Source of the DNA: Haberlea rhodopensis
Lineage: Eukaryota; Streptophyta; Magnoliopsida; Lamiales; Gesneriaceae
Direction: 5' to 3'
Assembly: GCA_907163345.1 (NCBI GenBank)
Contig: CAJQUN010000230.1
Location: forward strand, 62,001 to 126,000
DNA length: 64,000 nucleotides
Shown here: positions 35,539 to 47,096 of the stretch, piece by piece
Numbering within the stretch: position 1 is the first letter of the stretch
Layout of the letters: each line of letters starts with the position of its first letter
Notes under the pieces: generated by a model
Told to the model about the DNA's origin: nothing
The model's database searches: none
The model's input: only the letters and a program-made list of their open reading frames with translations
Position numbers and translations under genes: made by a program

Positions 35539-38500
35539 ATGACGACGCAAGGGGTGAAGAACAACCCGTTGCCACCTGGGTTAGTGTCCAACCTTCAGGA
35601 CGTGCTCTCGAACCGAAAAAAAGTAAGTGGGAACGATGATGAGAATGAATCGTCGGAGCCCAGTAACATTGACGATGACTCAGCTCATCCTTCTTCTTCT
35701 GGTGATGGATGCGATGCTTCTGGGACTGAGGATGTTGATGGGTCAAAGCCTGTGATATTGGTCACCAACAGCGACGGTGTTGAATCCACGGGTCTTCGCT
35801 GTTTGGTGGATTCCCTTGTTCGTGTGGGATTGTACAGTGTTCATGTTTGCGCTCCGCAATCGTAATTCACCTTTTCTTCTGAAATCTGAACATGTTTCTC
35901 TTAATTTTTTTAAAGCCAATTTCTGATTTTCTGGTGGTGGTGGGTTTCCAGGGACAAATCTACGTCAGGGCATGCCTTGTCATCGAAGGAGACAGTCGAG
36001 GTGGTGTCGGCTGAAGTTAACGGTGCCATTGCTTATGAAATTTCTGGTATAACTGCGTCTTTCTCTTTAATATTTGCAGTTAATGAATGGGTTTAGTTCG
36101 AGGTGGATGGACCCAATAGGGGTAGTGTCGTAGTGGTCCATATACAATGAGAAAAATTCAAATGTGTCCCCCGTTAATGTGTGGAATCTAAAGGAATTAT
36201 TTGAGTCCATTGACGGTCGATTATGAGATCCTTTTTGAATTCTATATAAATGGATTGATGTGGAGTAAATGCTCTGCTCTATGCAACTTTCAGGGACTCC
36301 TGCGGATTGTGTATCATTGGCTTTATCTGGTGCACTGTTTTCGTGGTCCAAGCCTCTGTTGGTATATGTTTCATGCTTTTGTCAATTGAAATCTTGTTAC
36401 TTTTAGTGCCATTCTGAATCTTCTGATTTCCTATGTATGATTCATATTTAGGTGATAAGTGGTATTAACAAAGGTTCCAGCTGCGGTCAACACATGTATG
36501 TTGTTTTAATTTATGTTGCCTCTAGTTTTGTAATTGATGGATAATATTTGAGTTTTTAATTGATCTACTACAGAAACACTAATCTATAAGGATTCTCAAC
36601 TAAATATAGGTTTCATTCTGGTGTTGTTGCTGGAGCTAGAGAGGCGATAATGAATGATGTACCATCCATTTCAATATCTCTGAATTGGTCTGTTGATAGT
36701 TATTTCCCCTACGTCTCAACTATGTTATGAGCATGTATGTTTGTGATACGTTGGCTATGGTATTTATGGCAGGAAAAAGGATGTAAGTCAAGAAAATGAC
36801 TTCGTGGATGCTGCAACTGTGTCCTTACCAATAATAAATGCGGCAATCCGAGATATACAGAAGGGGGTTTTTGATAAAGGTTTCTCATTAACCTTAGAAG
36901 TTCCAACGTCACCTTTGGAAAACAAGGTCTGCTTCTATGATATCATTCAGTGCAGTGGTTCTCTATTGGCCGAACCATTTTTATGATGTGATGTATCTAT
37001 TATGTTTTTCATATAAGAGAAAGTTAACCACAAAATATTGACACATGTACTTTAGGTCATATGTCATTTAGTCGTTCTTGTGTAAGGCCGAAACAAATGT
37101 ACTCGAGTTGGAATGCCACTCGTGTTCTCTTATTTGAGTTCGAGATCACATTTTTTAGCCGGCCCAGAACTCAAAAAGTGAATAATTTTGGGTTTGAGTT
37201 TTGCTTGGATTATGGTTTTAATTCAAGCTTAGTTCATCTGGTTAGATGTTAATTGTTGAGCTATGTTAAGTAATGGCTTGTTTTTTGGCTTGAGCTCGTT
37301 AGCTCATTTAATTTTGAACATAATTACAAAATATTAAAGCCCTCTCGACTCTCGAGTTCAGATTGAACACAGGCTTGAACATGTTCAAGCTCAACTTAAA
37401 TTTTCTCTAATAATATTCGAGCTGGCTCAAAAAAATCAGAGCCGGTTTGATTTATTTTCACCCATATTATGGGCCACTCTATTACTCTTGATTCCCTGAA
37501 TCTCAGATTTCATGTGCTCAAGAAAAGATTTGATACTGCAACACCATGTGTGGCTACTTTACACACAACCATATAGCAACTTTGAAGAATTATAAATAAA
37601 AAAAAGTTTACTATGTCGTAAACAAGAGTCAGCCTTTTGCTTGGGATTGAAGAAAAATAATCGAGTCCCAGCAACCTTTGTACATAGGCTGCTTATTTGA
37701 ATCACATTTGAACTGTTGAATCATCTGATCGAGGGAACTTCTTTTCACAGGGATTCAAGGTTACAACGAGAAGTCTTTGGAGGTCTACTTTTAGCTGGCA
37801 AGCCATTTCAGCCACCAGGAATCAGGCTGCTTCACGCTTTATGGGCGGCCCGCCAAGTCTTGGCATGCAGTTTGCACAGCTCAATCGTGATGCTTCTGCT
37901 GCTGTAGGTATCTTTTTATGGGAGTATTTCACTATATTTATACATCTAACATTAAGTGTGTTTGTTCTCGGGAATTGATACAAGTTTTATCTTTATTTTT
38001 TTTTTCAGGGCGCTGCTCGTCGTTTGACCACCCAAAAAAAGAATATTGAGGTTGTTGAATCAGTTGGCGCTGCAGGTGGTGCTGCAGGGAAATTTGATTC
38101 TAAAAGGACAGTGAAATATTTTCGGCTAGAGGTATTTCTTACATTTTTCTTTTGGTTTCCAGTGTAATATGAACCTTTTTGCTGTTCGCTTATGTAATTC
38201 TGACCTTATCAGAATAAAGAGGATTGCGAATCCATATGTAAGGCATGATTTCAATCAGAATCATAGAATTCGGCAGCAAATACCAAAGGAAAACTTGAAT
38301 CAGAGTTCCAACCCTTTTTAAAACCTCTGTTTCATTCTTGTGTTGTTTTTTTCTTGGGCTTGTGTGCGCATCAAACTAAGTGTGACCATAATTTTAGAAT
38401 TGAAGCTAATGGTTCTTGATCTAGTTTTATGAGATGGTTTTACGTATGCAAACAAAGAAATTGGTATTCTTCATTATGCCTCGAAAGTCTGGTAAGAAGA

Positions 38501-41500
38501 AATTTGTTTCGTGCTTACATTTTGACTCTCTGGCTATACTTCACCGATGGTTTTCATTGTATATTGGTAATGTTTAGTCACCAAATGGTTTTTATTCTAT
38601 GAATTAACCTGGTAATATCTTCAGATGCTTGACAAGCAGCCGCAAGAAGAAAGCGAGGATATGGATTTTAAAGCACTTGAAAATGGATTTGTAAGTGTAA
38701 CATATTACATTCTTGGTATCATATACACACATTTCTTACATACATTAACTTGTTTTTGGATCATCTGACGATTTTCATTACTATTTGTTAGGATTATTGG
38801 GTTCAAAAATTAAAAGCCCAATATTATTATTAATTTTGTTAATGAGAACAAAATTATGGTAAGTTAATTATGAAAGGCAATTAGGCTAAAGAAATCCCAC
38901 ATTGAGTAATTGAGGCACTTATGGTTTGTTTATATTGAGATACAAATCATTAGAGTGTAGTTAAGTAGTAAAGATGGGTGCCCCTCGCGCGCCGTCCGTC
39001 CGCTCCGCTCGGCTCGGCACGTCACGTCACGTCACGTCTCGACTCGACTCGCCTCGCCACGCCGCGTCGCGTCGCGCGTGTCGCTGCCGCGAAGGCAGTC
39101 CTATCTTTTTACTACACGGATTTCTGAAATGACTTTTCATATGCCTGAAATGACTTTTCATATGCCTGACTTTTCATATTCTGCTGAGTATTAAGTTTGA
39201 GACTTTTTACCTACCTGCAGAATTGATGTCAGATTTAAGTGTGAGACTTAAATCCGAAATGAATATGATGTTAAGTGTTGAGACTTTTCATCTAACCCAC
39301 TATGCATTGTCATTTAAGTTGTGGCCTTTGGTAGGCCTGCTGTTGCAGCTATATAAGCTGCTCCAGCCTCATTCTTTATCTCATCCCGAAATTGCATTTC
39401 ATATCATATCATATTATCTTGAGAGTACTACACACTGTTCAGTGTTCGAGTGAGTCTGTCTGGGTTTCTGCTTCAACCCATACAGAGGTGTTTGGGACGT
39501 TGTACCTTGGAACTCTCTTGTCCAGGAGGCCAGAAGTTGTAGGCGGGCAATTTAGAGTTTACGGGCACAAGGTTTACTGTGGCCTCGTCCAACAACAAAG
39601 TTTCTGTCCAGTTTATTTAAACTGTTTGTTGTAAGTTTTACTGTTTCAACAATTTTATAATATCATAGTATTTGTGATCTTCTTATGCTTTGTCTATTTG
39701 TTTTTAAGAGAACAGAACCAACAATCGTAAACTCTAAACTTTTCTGTTCTGTTTTATCAAAACTCAGCTTTCATATTTACTTAAGATTGTTCATGCTTTT
39801 TTCAAAGGTTTAAACTTACTGTTTAAAAAACTGCTTTGATATTGTTTGTGCTCTCCTATTTGTGTTCTGTTTTAGCTAATGGCTGACCAGTTTACCCAAC
39901 CACCTGCTGTGAATAATGAGATTCCGGTGATCAAAGCTAGCGGTACTGAGGCCGCAATGCCAATTCTGAGAAGTCCAATGCCGTTTTCTCAATTTGAGAA
40001 ACCGGAAAAGTTCAAGGGTTCCAATTTTAAACGTTGGCAACAGAAGATGATGTTCTTCCTTACCACCTTGAACTTGACCAGGTTTCTGAAGGAGGAGAAA
40101 CCGGTGGAGGACAAAGAGGATCCTCAATCTGCTGTGATAGTTGAGTCCTGGATGAGTGCCGACTACCTTTGTCGTAACTACATACTGAATTCTCTTGACG
40201 ATGCACTTTTTAATGTGTATTCCCCCAAGGAGACTGCTAAGAATCTTTGGGAATCGTTAGAGATAAAGTACAAAGTTGACGACGCAGGCGCAAAGAAATT
40301 TGTAGCCGGGCGATTCCATGACTATCGAATGGTAGATGGCAAGAGCGTTGTTGAGCAATGCGAAGAGCTGCAGCTGATATATCATGAGCTTGCTGCCGAA
40401 GGTATGGGGCTAAATGATGCTCTCCAAGTGGCGATGATGATTGAAAAATTACCGCCATCTTGGAAGGACTTCAAGAGCTACCTAAAGCACAAGCGAAAGA
40501 TGATGAGTCTAGAGGATCTTATCAGGAGGCTGCGCATCGAGCAAGACAACCGAAAAGTTGACAAGAAATCATTTGGAATGATTTCCAAGGCCAACGTGGT
40601 TGAAGTTGGGGACAACTCCCATGGGAATAAGCGCAAACGTACTTTTGAACCCAAGGGAGATACTCAGACAAGGAGGTTCACCGGTGACTGTTATGTGTGT
40701 GGTAAGCCTAACCATAAGGCCAAGGACCGCACTCAACGTCAAAACAACTGCACTCAACGTCAAAACAATGACGGTAAGAGGAAGATAGTCCCTTACAAAG
40801 GCAAAGGCAAGAGGCCTGCACATGCCCACATTGCTGAGGACAATCTGAGCTCTGACATGGATGACATGCATCTGAGTGCTGTGGTATCGGAGGTGAATCT
40901 TGTTGGAGGGAACTCCAAGGAATAGTGGGTCGACACTGGGGCTACTCGCCACATTTGCGCCAACAAATGGATGTTTAAGACCTATCAACCGGTGAATGAT
41001 GAGAACTGCTACATGGGAAATTCAGCAGTCTCAAAAATTGAAGGCAAAGGGACGGTTGTGCTAAAAATGACTTCCGGAAAAGAGTTGACTCTTACCGAGG
41101 TGCTCCACGTGCCAGAGATCCGAAAGAATCTCATCTCCGGAGCAGTGCTGAACAAGAAAGGCTTCCGGTTTGTGTTTGAGTCCGACAAAGTCATTCTGTT
41201 CAAGGGTGGTATGTTTGTGGGCAAAGGCTACTTGGCCAATAACCTCTTCAAGAAGAATGTAATGACTTTAGCTCCTAAGGCTAAGTCTAGTGTAGATGTT
41301 GAGGTTGATGTTAATGCAGCAAATGAGGCTAGCACAAGCAAAAATAATGTAATGACTGTTGCCAATGTGGCTAATAAAACTTTAAAGTTTGATTATTCTT
41401 GCGAGTCTTTACATTTGTGGCATGGTAGATTAAGACATGTGAATTATAAGTCCTTACAAAGGCTAATGTCTCTTAATCTATTGCCTAAATTTAACATCAA

Positions 41501-44500
41501 TCATAAACACAAGTGTGAGACTTGTGTAGAGGCCAAATTAGCCAAGTCATCATTCCACTCAATTGAGCGAAGCACCGAACCGTTACATACGGATGTATGC
41601 GATCTAAAGTATGTACAATCTAGAGGCGGTAAAAATTATTTCATAACATTTATCGATGATTGTACAAGATATTGTTATGTCTACTTAATGAGAAGTAAAG
41701 ACGAAGCAATTGATATGTTCATTCACTATAAGAATGAAGTTGAGAATCAACTTGATAAAAAGATTAAAATTCTTCGAAGTGATCGAGGCGGTGAATATGA
41801 GTCACCATTTGCACAAATATGTGCTGAGAGTGGCATTATTCATCAAACCACTGCGCCTTATTCTCCCGAGCAAAATGGTATTGCTGAAAGGAAGAATAGA
41901 ACGCTAAGGAAATGGTGAATGCAATGCTTCTAAGTTCCGACTTACCTAGGAATTTATGGGGAGAAGCTCTGCTTTCCGCCAACTATGTGCTAAACAGAGT
42001 ACCACATAAGAAGTTGGATAAAACGTCTTATGAATTGTGGAAAGGTCGCTCACCTAGCTACAAGTTTTTAAGGGTTTGGGGCTGTCTAGCAAAGGTACCA
42101 ATTCCTCCTCCTAAACGGACTAGGATAGGACCTAAGACAGTAGATTGTGTATTTATCGGATATGCACAAGATAGTAGTGCCTATCGTTTTCTAGTGCATA
42201 AATCAGATAATGCAGAAATGCATGTAAATACTATCATTGAGGCTAGGGATGCTTCGTTCTTTGAGGAAATCTTTCCCCACAAAACTCCGACAATGCCTGA
42301 AACCAATGTTGAGAGAAATGTGGGGGATAGAGAATCTCAAGAGAATGTAGAATCGCCTAGACGAAGCAAAAGAGCGAGAAAAGAGAAATCTTTTGGCTCG
42401 GATTTTCTAACATATCTGTTGGAAAAAGATCCGACTACTTTCAAAGAAGCAATGTCTTCACAAGACTCTGATCTTTGGAAAGAAGCGGTGAACAGTGAGA
42501 TAGAATCTATCTTACATAATCATACTTGGGAACTAGTGGATCTTCCTGCAGGTTGTAAACCACTAGGCCACAAGTGGATCTTCAAGAGGAAGATGAAAGC
42601 TGATGGTACTGTAGATAAGTACAAGGCTAGACTTGTAGTAAAAGGCTACAGACAAACTGAAGGTGTTGATTATTTCGACACATACGCTCCTGTATCCCGG
42701 AAAACGTCTATAAGGTTAATAATTGCATTTGCTGCATTATATAACTTAGAGATCCATCAAATGGATGTTAAAACGGCTTTTCTAAATGGAGAGTTAGAAG
42801 AGGAGGTATACATGGAACAACCTGAAGGGTTTGTAGTTCCAGGTAAAGAAACGAAGGTGTGTAAACTTGTGAAATCCTTGTATGGATTAAAACAAGCACC
42901 TAAACAATGGCACGAAAAATTTGATAGCGTCATGCTTTCAAATGGGTTTAAAACAAATCAATGCGATAAGTGTGTCTACGTGAAAGGAGACAATACAAAC
43001 TATGTGATAGTATGTCTATACGTAGATGACATGATAATTGTTGGTAATAACGATAACATCAAAATTACCAAGAAAATGTTGTCACGAAATTTTGAGATGA
43101 AAGACCTAGGTCTTGCAGATGTGATTCTTGGAATGAAGATCACCAAACATGCAGATGGATATTTTCTCTCCCAGGGTCATTATGTCGAGAAGATACTTGA
43201 CAAGTTTGACAAGGGAAATAATACCATCGCTAGAACACCTATGGAAGTGGTGTCAAATCTTTGCAAGAATCGCGGAGAAGGTGTGCAACAACTTGAGTAC
43301 TCTAGAGTCATAGGCAGTCTAATGTACCTCATGGATTGCACTAGACCTGATATAGCTAATTCTGTCAATACATTGAGCAGATATACGAGTAATCCCAGTT
43401 GTGAGCACTGGAAGGCAGTAGTTCGAGTTCTTAGATATCTAAGATATACTTCTAACTACGGACTACATTATACGAGATACCCAGCAGTAATTGAAGGATA
43501 TTCAGATGCGAATTGGATATCGGACTCCAAAAATATAAAATCTACGAGTGGATATATATTTATAATTGGCGGTGCTGCTATTTCATGGAAATCATGCAAA
43601 CAGACATGCATTGCTAGATCAACTATGGAATCTGAGTTCATAGCTTTAGATCTTGCAGCAGAAGAAGCTGATTGGCTTCGGAGTTTCTTGGAGGATATTC
43701 CAATGTGGTCAAAACCAATGCCACCCATTAGTTTGCACTGTGATAGTCAGTCAGCTATGGGAAGAGCACATAACAATGTGTATAATGGGAAATCACGACA
43801 CATTCGTCGGAGACATAAATCCGTGAGAAATTTACTAAAAACCGGTGTCATTTCTTTAGATTATGTGAAGTCTAAAGAAAACATTGCTGACCCATTTACG
43901 AAAGGTCTGACAAGAGACCGAGTAGAGGTTTCATCGAGGGGAATGGGGTTGAAGCCCATGAAATTGATTTCCAACCATGATGGCAACCCAACCTGAATTG
44001 TAAAATCCAATTTGCAGGTTCAATGGGAAAACCGAATTGTGGGGGGATCGAACAAAGCACTCGGGAAATTGAGTTCCTTACCTATTCCTGTGATGAAAGA
44101 GTGATAGACCTGTACTTTGGGAAGGCTGAGCTCATGCTCTTAATGATTCTTCTATCTCGAGATGATAAAGTGGGGTATTACAGGATACTCTTTAGGAGAA
44201 ATCACCTATGTCGAATGTGAAGGGGCCGCTTCTATGAGATGACCTGAGGGCTAAATCTCTAGAGCATTCGATGAAACATCCAAGGCAGTCCAGGGCCAAA
44301 ATGGACAACAACGAAAGAACCAATAATAGTGTGGAGATGAAGCTGTGTGAGTATTGTTGTCTTGTTATACATGAAACGTCGAACAGTTCAAGGCATCGCG
44401 TCCACTGGTTGACAAGTATATCCGATGATATTTTACTAAGGAAGGTTCAAGGTTAATCACCACCTATCCTGATGCAGTGGATTCTCAAAGTACTCTCAAA

Positions 44501-45810
44501 TCTTCATCTAGGTGCATTGTGTAATTTTTCCGCCATATTGCATTCATGTGGGGGATTGTTAGGATTATTGGGTTCAAAAATTAAAAGCCCAATATTATTA
44601 TTAATTTTGTTAATGAGAACAAAATTATGGTAAGTTAATTATGAAAGGCAATTAGGCTAAAGAAATCCCACATTGAGTAATTGAGGCACTTATGGTTTGT
44701 TTATATTGAGATACAAATCATTAGAGTGTAGTTAAGTAGTAAAGATGGGTGCCCCTCGCGCGCCGTCCGTCCGCTCCGCTCGGCTCGGCACGTCACGTCA
44801 CGTCACGTCTCGACTCGACTCGACTCGCCTCGCCTCGCCTCGCCTCGCCTCGCCGCGCCGCGTCGCGTCGCGCGTGTCGCTGCCGCGAAGGCAGTCCTAT
44901 CTTTTTACTACACGGATTTCTGAAATGACTTTTCATATGCCTGAAATGACTTTTCATATGCCTGACTTTTCATATTCTGCTGAGTATTAAGTTTGAGACT
45001 TTTTACCTACCTGCAGAATTGATGTCAGATTTAAGTGTGAGACTTAAATCCGAAATGAATATGATGTTAAGTGTTGAGACTTTTCATCTAACCCACTATG
45101 CATTGTCATTTAAGTTGTGGCCTTTGGTAGGCCTGCTGTTGCAGCTATATAAGCTGCTCCAGCCTCATTCTTTATCTCATCCCGAAATTGCATTTCATAT
45201 CATATCATATTATCTTGAGAGTACTACACACTGTTCAGTGTTCGAGTGAGTCTGTCTGGGTTTCTGCTTCAACCCATACAGAGGTGTTTGGGACGTTGTA
45301 CCTTGGAACTCTCTTGTCCAGGAGGCCAGAAGTTGTAGGCGGGCAATTTAGAGTTTACGGGCACACGGTTTACTGTGGCCTCGTCCAACAACAAAGTTTC
45401 TGTCCAGTTTATTTAAACTGTTTGTTGTAAGTTTTACTGTTTCAACAATTTTATAATATCATAGTATTTGTGATCTTCTTATGTTTTGTCTATTTGTTTT
45501 TAAGAGAACAGAACCAACACTATTATTGCATGTTTATTTCTTGTCAAGTAACTTCATCTCGTCTTAAACACCCACGATTAGTTTTTTTTTGTTTTTTTTC
45601 TTTTTGAGACATATGGCTGTTAAATTCATGATATTTCCTCACGCTTTCAATATCCAGAAATATTCATTAATTTGAGTTGTACGGTTTTTAATGGTGTGCA
45701 TCTTGGAACAGGTTGTGGTGACTCCATTTACCGTTTGGACGCATTTAGATTCAGAGACTATAGCCGCTGCTTCGAACTGGATTTCTTCAGCTCTTCAGAC
45801 CGAACAATAA
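35539..45810 (+). CDS. SurE-like 5'-nucleotidase family protein (plant clade), with copia element in last intron
   Basis: SurE proteins are metal-dependent phosphatases acting on nucleoside monophosphates. Ten exons: 35539-35861, 35952-36046, 36294-36361, 36452-36495, 36610-36687, 36773-36926, 37751-37903, 38009-38131, 38625-38690, 45712-45810. All junctions are GT-AG and the sum is 1203 bases, 400 residues plus stop. Motifs: VILVTNSDGVESTGLR (residues 72-87), SGTPADCVSLALSG (about 139), VISGINKGSSCG (163) and an extended C-terminal part ending with WISSALQTEQ. The bacterial metal site is TNDDG; here the first Asp is Ser. Plant paralogs of this clade also vary there as I recall, so activity is uncertain. 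Intron 9 is 7.0 kb because of a sense-orientation copia insertion. The reading frame itself is undamaged. Confidence 0.94.
38786..39723 (+). repeat. 5' LTR of copia element
   Basis: 938 bp. Contains a GC-rich block of CGTCA and CGACTCG/CGCCTCG repeats (38974-39085) and a TATA-like CTATATAAG (39349-39357) as candidate promoter of the element. ORFs inside (for example 39223-39453) are repeated in the other LTR and have no domain. Confidence 0.94.
39349..39357 (+). promoter_or_regulatory. Candidate LTR TATA box
   Basis: CTATATAAG in the 5' LTR, repeated at 45145-45153 in the 3' LTR. Position about 370 bp from the LTR's right end fits an LTR promoter; the 3' copy faces the last SurE exon. Confidence 0.5.
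39879..40925 (+). CDS. Copia gag polyprotein part
   Basis: 348 codons starting MADQFTQPPAVN. The gag core (UBN2-type) includes FEKPEKFKGSNFKRWQQKM, YLCRNYILNSLDDALFNVY and IEKLPPSWKDFKSYLKHKR. The zinc knuckle reads CYVCGKPNHKAKDR, so the final cysteine of CCHC is replaced by arginine. An adjacent short duplication (ACTCAACGTCAAAACAA twice, 40731-40769) follows. It ends with TAG at 40923, immediately before WVDTGATRHIC in the same frame, where a Trp codon is expected. Gag packages the element RNA. The stop could be a mutation, or could enforce gag excess if read through. Confidence 0.93.
   Translation: MADQFTQPPAVNNEIPVIKASGTEAAMPILRSPMPFSQFEKPEKFKGSNFKRWQQKMMFFLTTLNLTRFLKEEKPVEDKEDPQSAVIVESWMSADYLCRNYILNSLDDALFNVYSPKETAKNLWESLEIKYKVDDAGAKKFVAGRFHDYRMVDGKSVVEQCEELQLIYHELAAEGMGLNDALQVAMMIEKLPPSWKDFKSYLKHKRKMMSLEDLIRRLRIEQDNRKVDKKSFGMISKANVVEVGDNSHGNKRKRTFEPKGDTQTRRFTGDCYVCGKPNHKAKDRTQRQNNCTQRQNNDGKRKIVPYKGKGKRPAHAHIAEDNLSSDMDDMHLSAVVSEVNLVGGNSKE
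40926..41918 (+). pseudogene. Copia pol, part 1: protease and integrase, frameshifted at end
   Basis: In frame with gag after its TAG. Aspartic protease motif WVDTGATRHIC at 40926. GAG-pre-integrase/HHCC zinc region: LHLWHGRLRHVNYKSL and CETCVEAKLAKSSF. The integrase core has HTDVCDLKYV, ITFIDDCTRYCYVYL and SDRGGEYES...PYSPEQNGIAERKNRT, covering the D, D and E positions. The frame is lost at about 41907 (CGCTAAGGAAATGG, one A missing) and stops at 41916-41918; pol continues one frame over from 41912. Confidence 0.93.
41912..43996 (+). pseudogene. Copia pol, part 2: integrase tail, reverse transcriptase, RNase H
   Basis: 694 codons open. Integrase C-terminal tail (LPRNLWGEALLSANYVLNR). RT (RVT_2) with WIFKRKMKADGTVDKYKARL, QMDVKTAFLNGELEEEVYM, LYGLKQAPKQWHEKFD and YVDDMIIVG (catalytic DD at about 43024). 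RNase H with GYSDANWISDSKNIKSTSGY, STMESEFIALDLAAEEADWL and KSRHIRRRHKSVRNLL, ending at a stop at 43996. Both catalytic modules look intact; only the upstream frameshift separates them from integrase. Confidence 0.94.
43997..44556 (+). other. Copia 3' untranslated internal region and polypurine tract
   Basis: Non-coding spacer between pol and the 3' LTR. The polypurine tract GTGGGGGAT lies at 44548-44556. Short ORFs here have no recognisable domain. Confidence 0.7.
44557..45519 (+). repeat. 3' LTR of copia element
   Basis: 963 bp, the same as the 5' LTR except for about 25 extra bases in the CGACT/CGCCT repeat block (44771-44880) and a few substitutions. The last SurE exon begins 192 bp beyond its end. 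Confidence 0.94.
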
Positions 45811-46378
45811 GGAAAAAAACCTTTGAATTAAAAGTCATGTGTGTGATTCTGAAAATTTGATGCCTTTTATTTATGAATCCGATTCTGCACCTACTTCGTT
45901 TGTTGGTCTTTCAATATTTTACGGCAGCAAATGTTTTTAGGTTGTTTTGCCAGTTCGTCTCTCTCTCCTCGAAAAGTCGGATTGTTTTCTAATGAACTTT
46001 TTAGGTTTCTTACATACTCTCAATGATTGTTTAGAATGCCTGTACTGAAACAATGTTGAGAACTTTAAGGCCCTGATTTTATTTAACTTTAAGTTCACGT
46101 CTAGTGGGTTGAGAAGACAAGTCGTTCTTGCGTGGCTGGCTGTGTATTCAATATTTCGAATGCAATACATACCATGTTTGCCTTAAGCTTTCGCTCTCGT
46201 TGTTTATTGGTTTAGTTTTCTTACTCTAGATATTGAACTTGGATTTAGTTTTGGAAGATATTTCAACAACTATAAACTTGGATCGTTTTTTTTTTTTAAA
46301 AATATATTATATAATAATTACATTCTGGTATTGAGTAATATTTCATCAATTAAAAATAGGAGTATTGTTATGTTAGAT
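45811..46378. other. SurE 3' flank
   Basis: Presumed 3' untranslated region and AT-rich spacer; T run near 46287-46296. No further gene seen. Confidence 0.5.
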
Positions 46379-47088
46379 TAGGGGTGAGCGTTGGGGTCGG
46401 ATATTATCCGACCCGGCCCAATCCGAGATACTTGATTGGGACAAACAAATGGGGAAAGTCAGTTATCGGGTGAATACTGATTCCCGACCCGAGTATTTCA
46501 AGCCGGGAATCAGGTGTTTTTTTGGGCTCGTTCGGGGATCGGGTACCCGATCTTGTGTTGCTAAATTTTAAAAAAAATCTTCGTGCTGTAGTTCAAGAAC
46601 ACCATAGAAATAGGCAAATAACAGTATTCACCCACAAACAAAAAAATTATCTATCTGATAATATGTCATGATGCATCATCGCTCCAACATTCTTCGAACT
46701 TAGAAGCATTGTTCGATTCTCAGATCTCAGAAGCATCGTTCGATTCTTCGAGCTGTTCGTTCGATTCTCGATTTTTAGAGCCAGTCACTCCAACGCCATG
46801 GAAATGGTCAAATAGCAGCATCAACCATGCTTTCATCAGCTAAGTCTTGTTATTGTGACATTAGAAATCACCGTACAAGCAGGAAAAATAGAAAACAAAA
46901 AAGGAGGAAAAAAGAAAAAGCTGAGTACACGGTACCGGAATTGGTCGGGCACCCGTCAATTTCAGGATGGGTACCCGAAATTTTGGCTCCCCGACCAATT
47001 AGGCGGAATAGATATAGTTGTACTCAACATTCGGATACCCAACCCAAACTATCCGATTCCCGAAATACCCCGTCCCATCCCATACCTA
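46379..47088. mobile_element. hAT-like non-autonomous element, 710 bp
   Basis: Ends TAGGGGTGAGCGTTGGGG and, inverted, TAGGTATGGGATGGGACGGG. Perfect 8-bp target duplication TGTTAGAT (46371-46378 and 47089-47096). Near the ends are CCCGA and GGGTACCCG words in both orientations. Overlapping ORFs near 46827-47129 read through these repeats and are not credible genes. Confidence 0.85.
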
Positions 47089-47096
47089 TGTTAGAT

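Larger units (their letters stand above)
38786..45519 (+). mobile_element. Ty1/copia retrotransposon in SurE intron 9, near full length
   Basis: LTRs 38786-39723 and 44557-45519 (TGTTAGGATT...CCAACA), with perfect 5-bp duplication CTATT (38781-38785, 45520-45524). A polypurine tract CATGTGGGGGAT sits just before the 3' LTR. Internal order is gag, protease, integrase, RT, RNase H, the copia order. Three probable defects: a TAG between gag and protease, a lost base in integrase, and a lost zinc-knuckle cysteine. LTRs are almost identical apart from expansion of a CGCCT repeat, so insertion is recent. It lies in the same orientation as the host gene. Confidence 0.96.

Noticed and set aside
44745..44990. 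ORF of arginine/serine repeats (SVRSARLGTSRHVTSRL type)
   Set aside because: Translation of the GC-rich repeat block in the copia LTR; not a protein gene.
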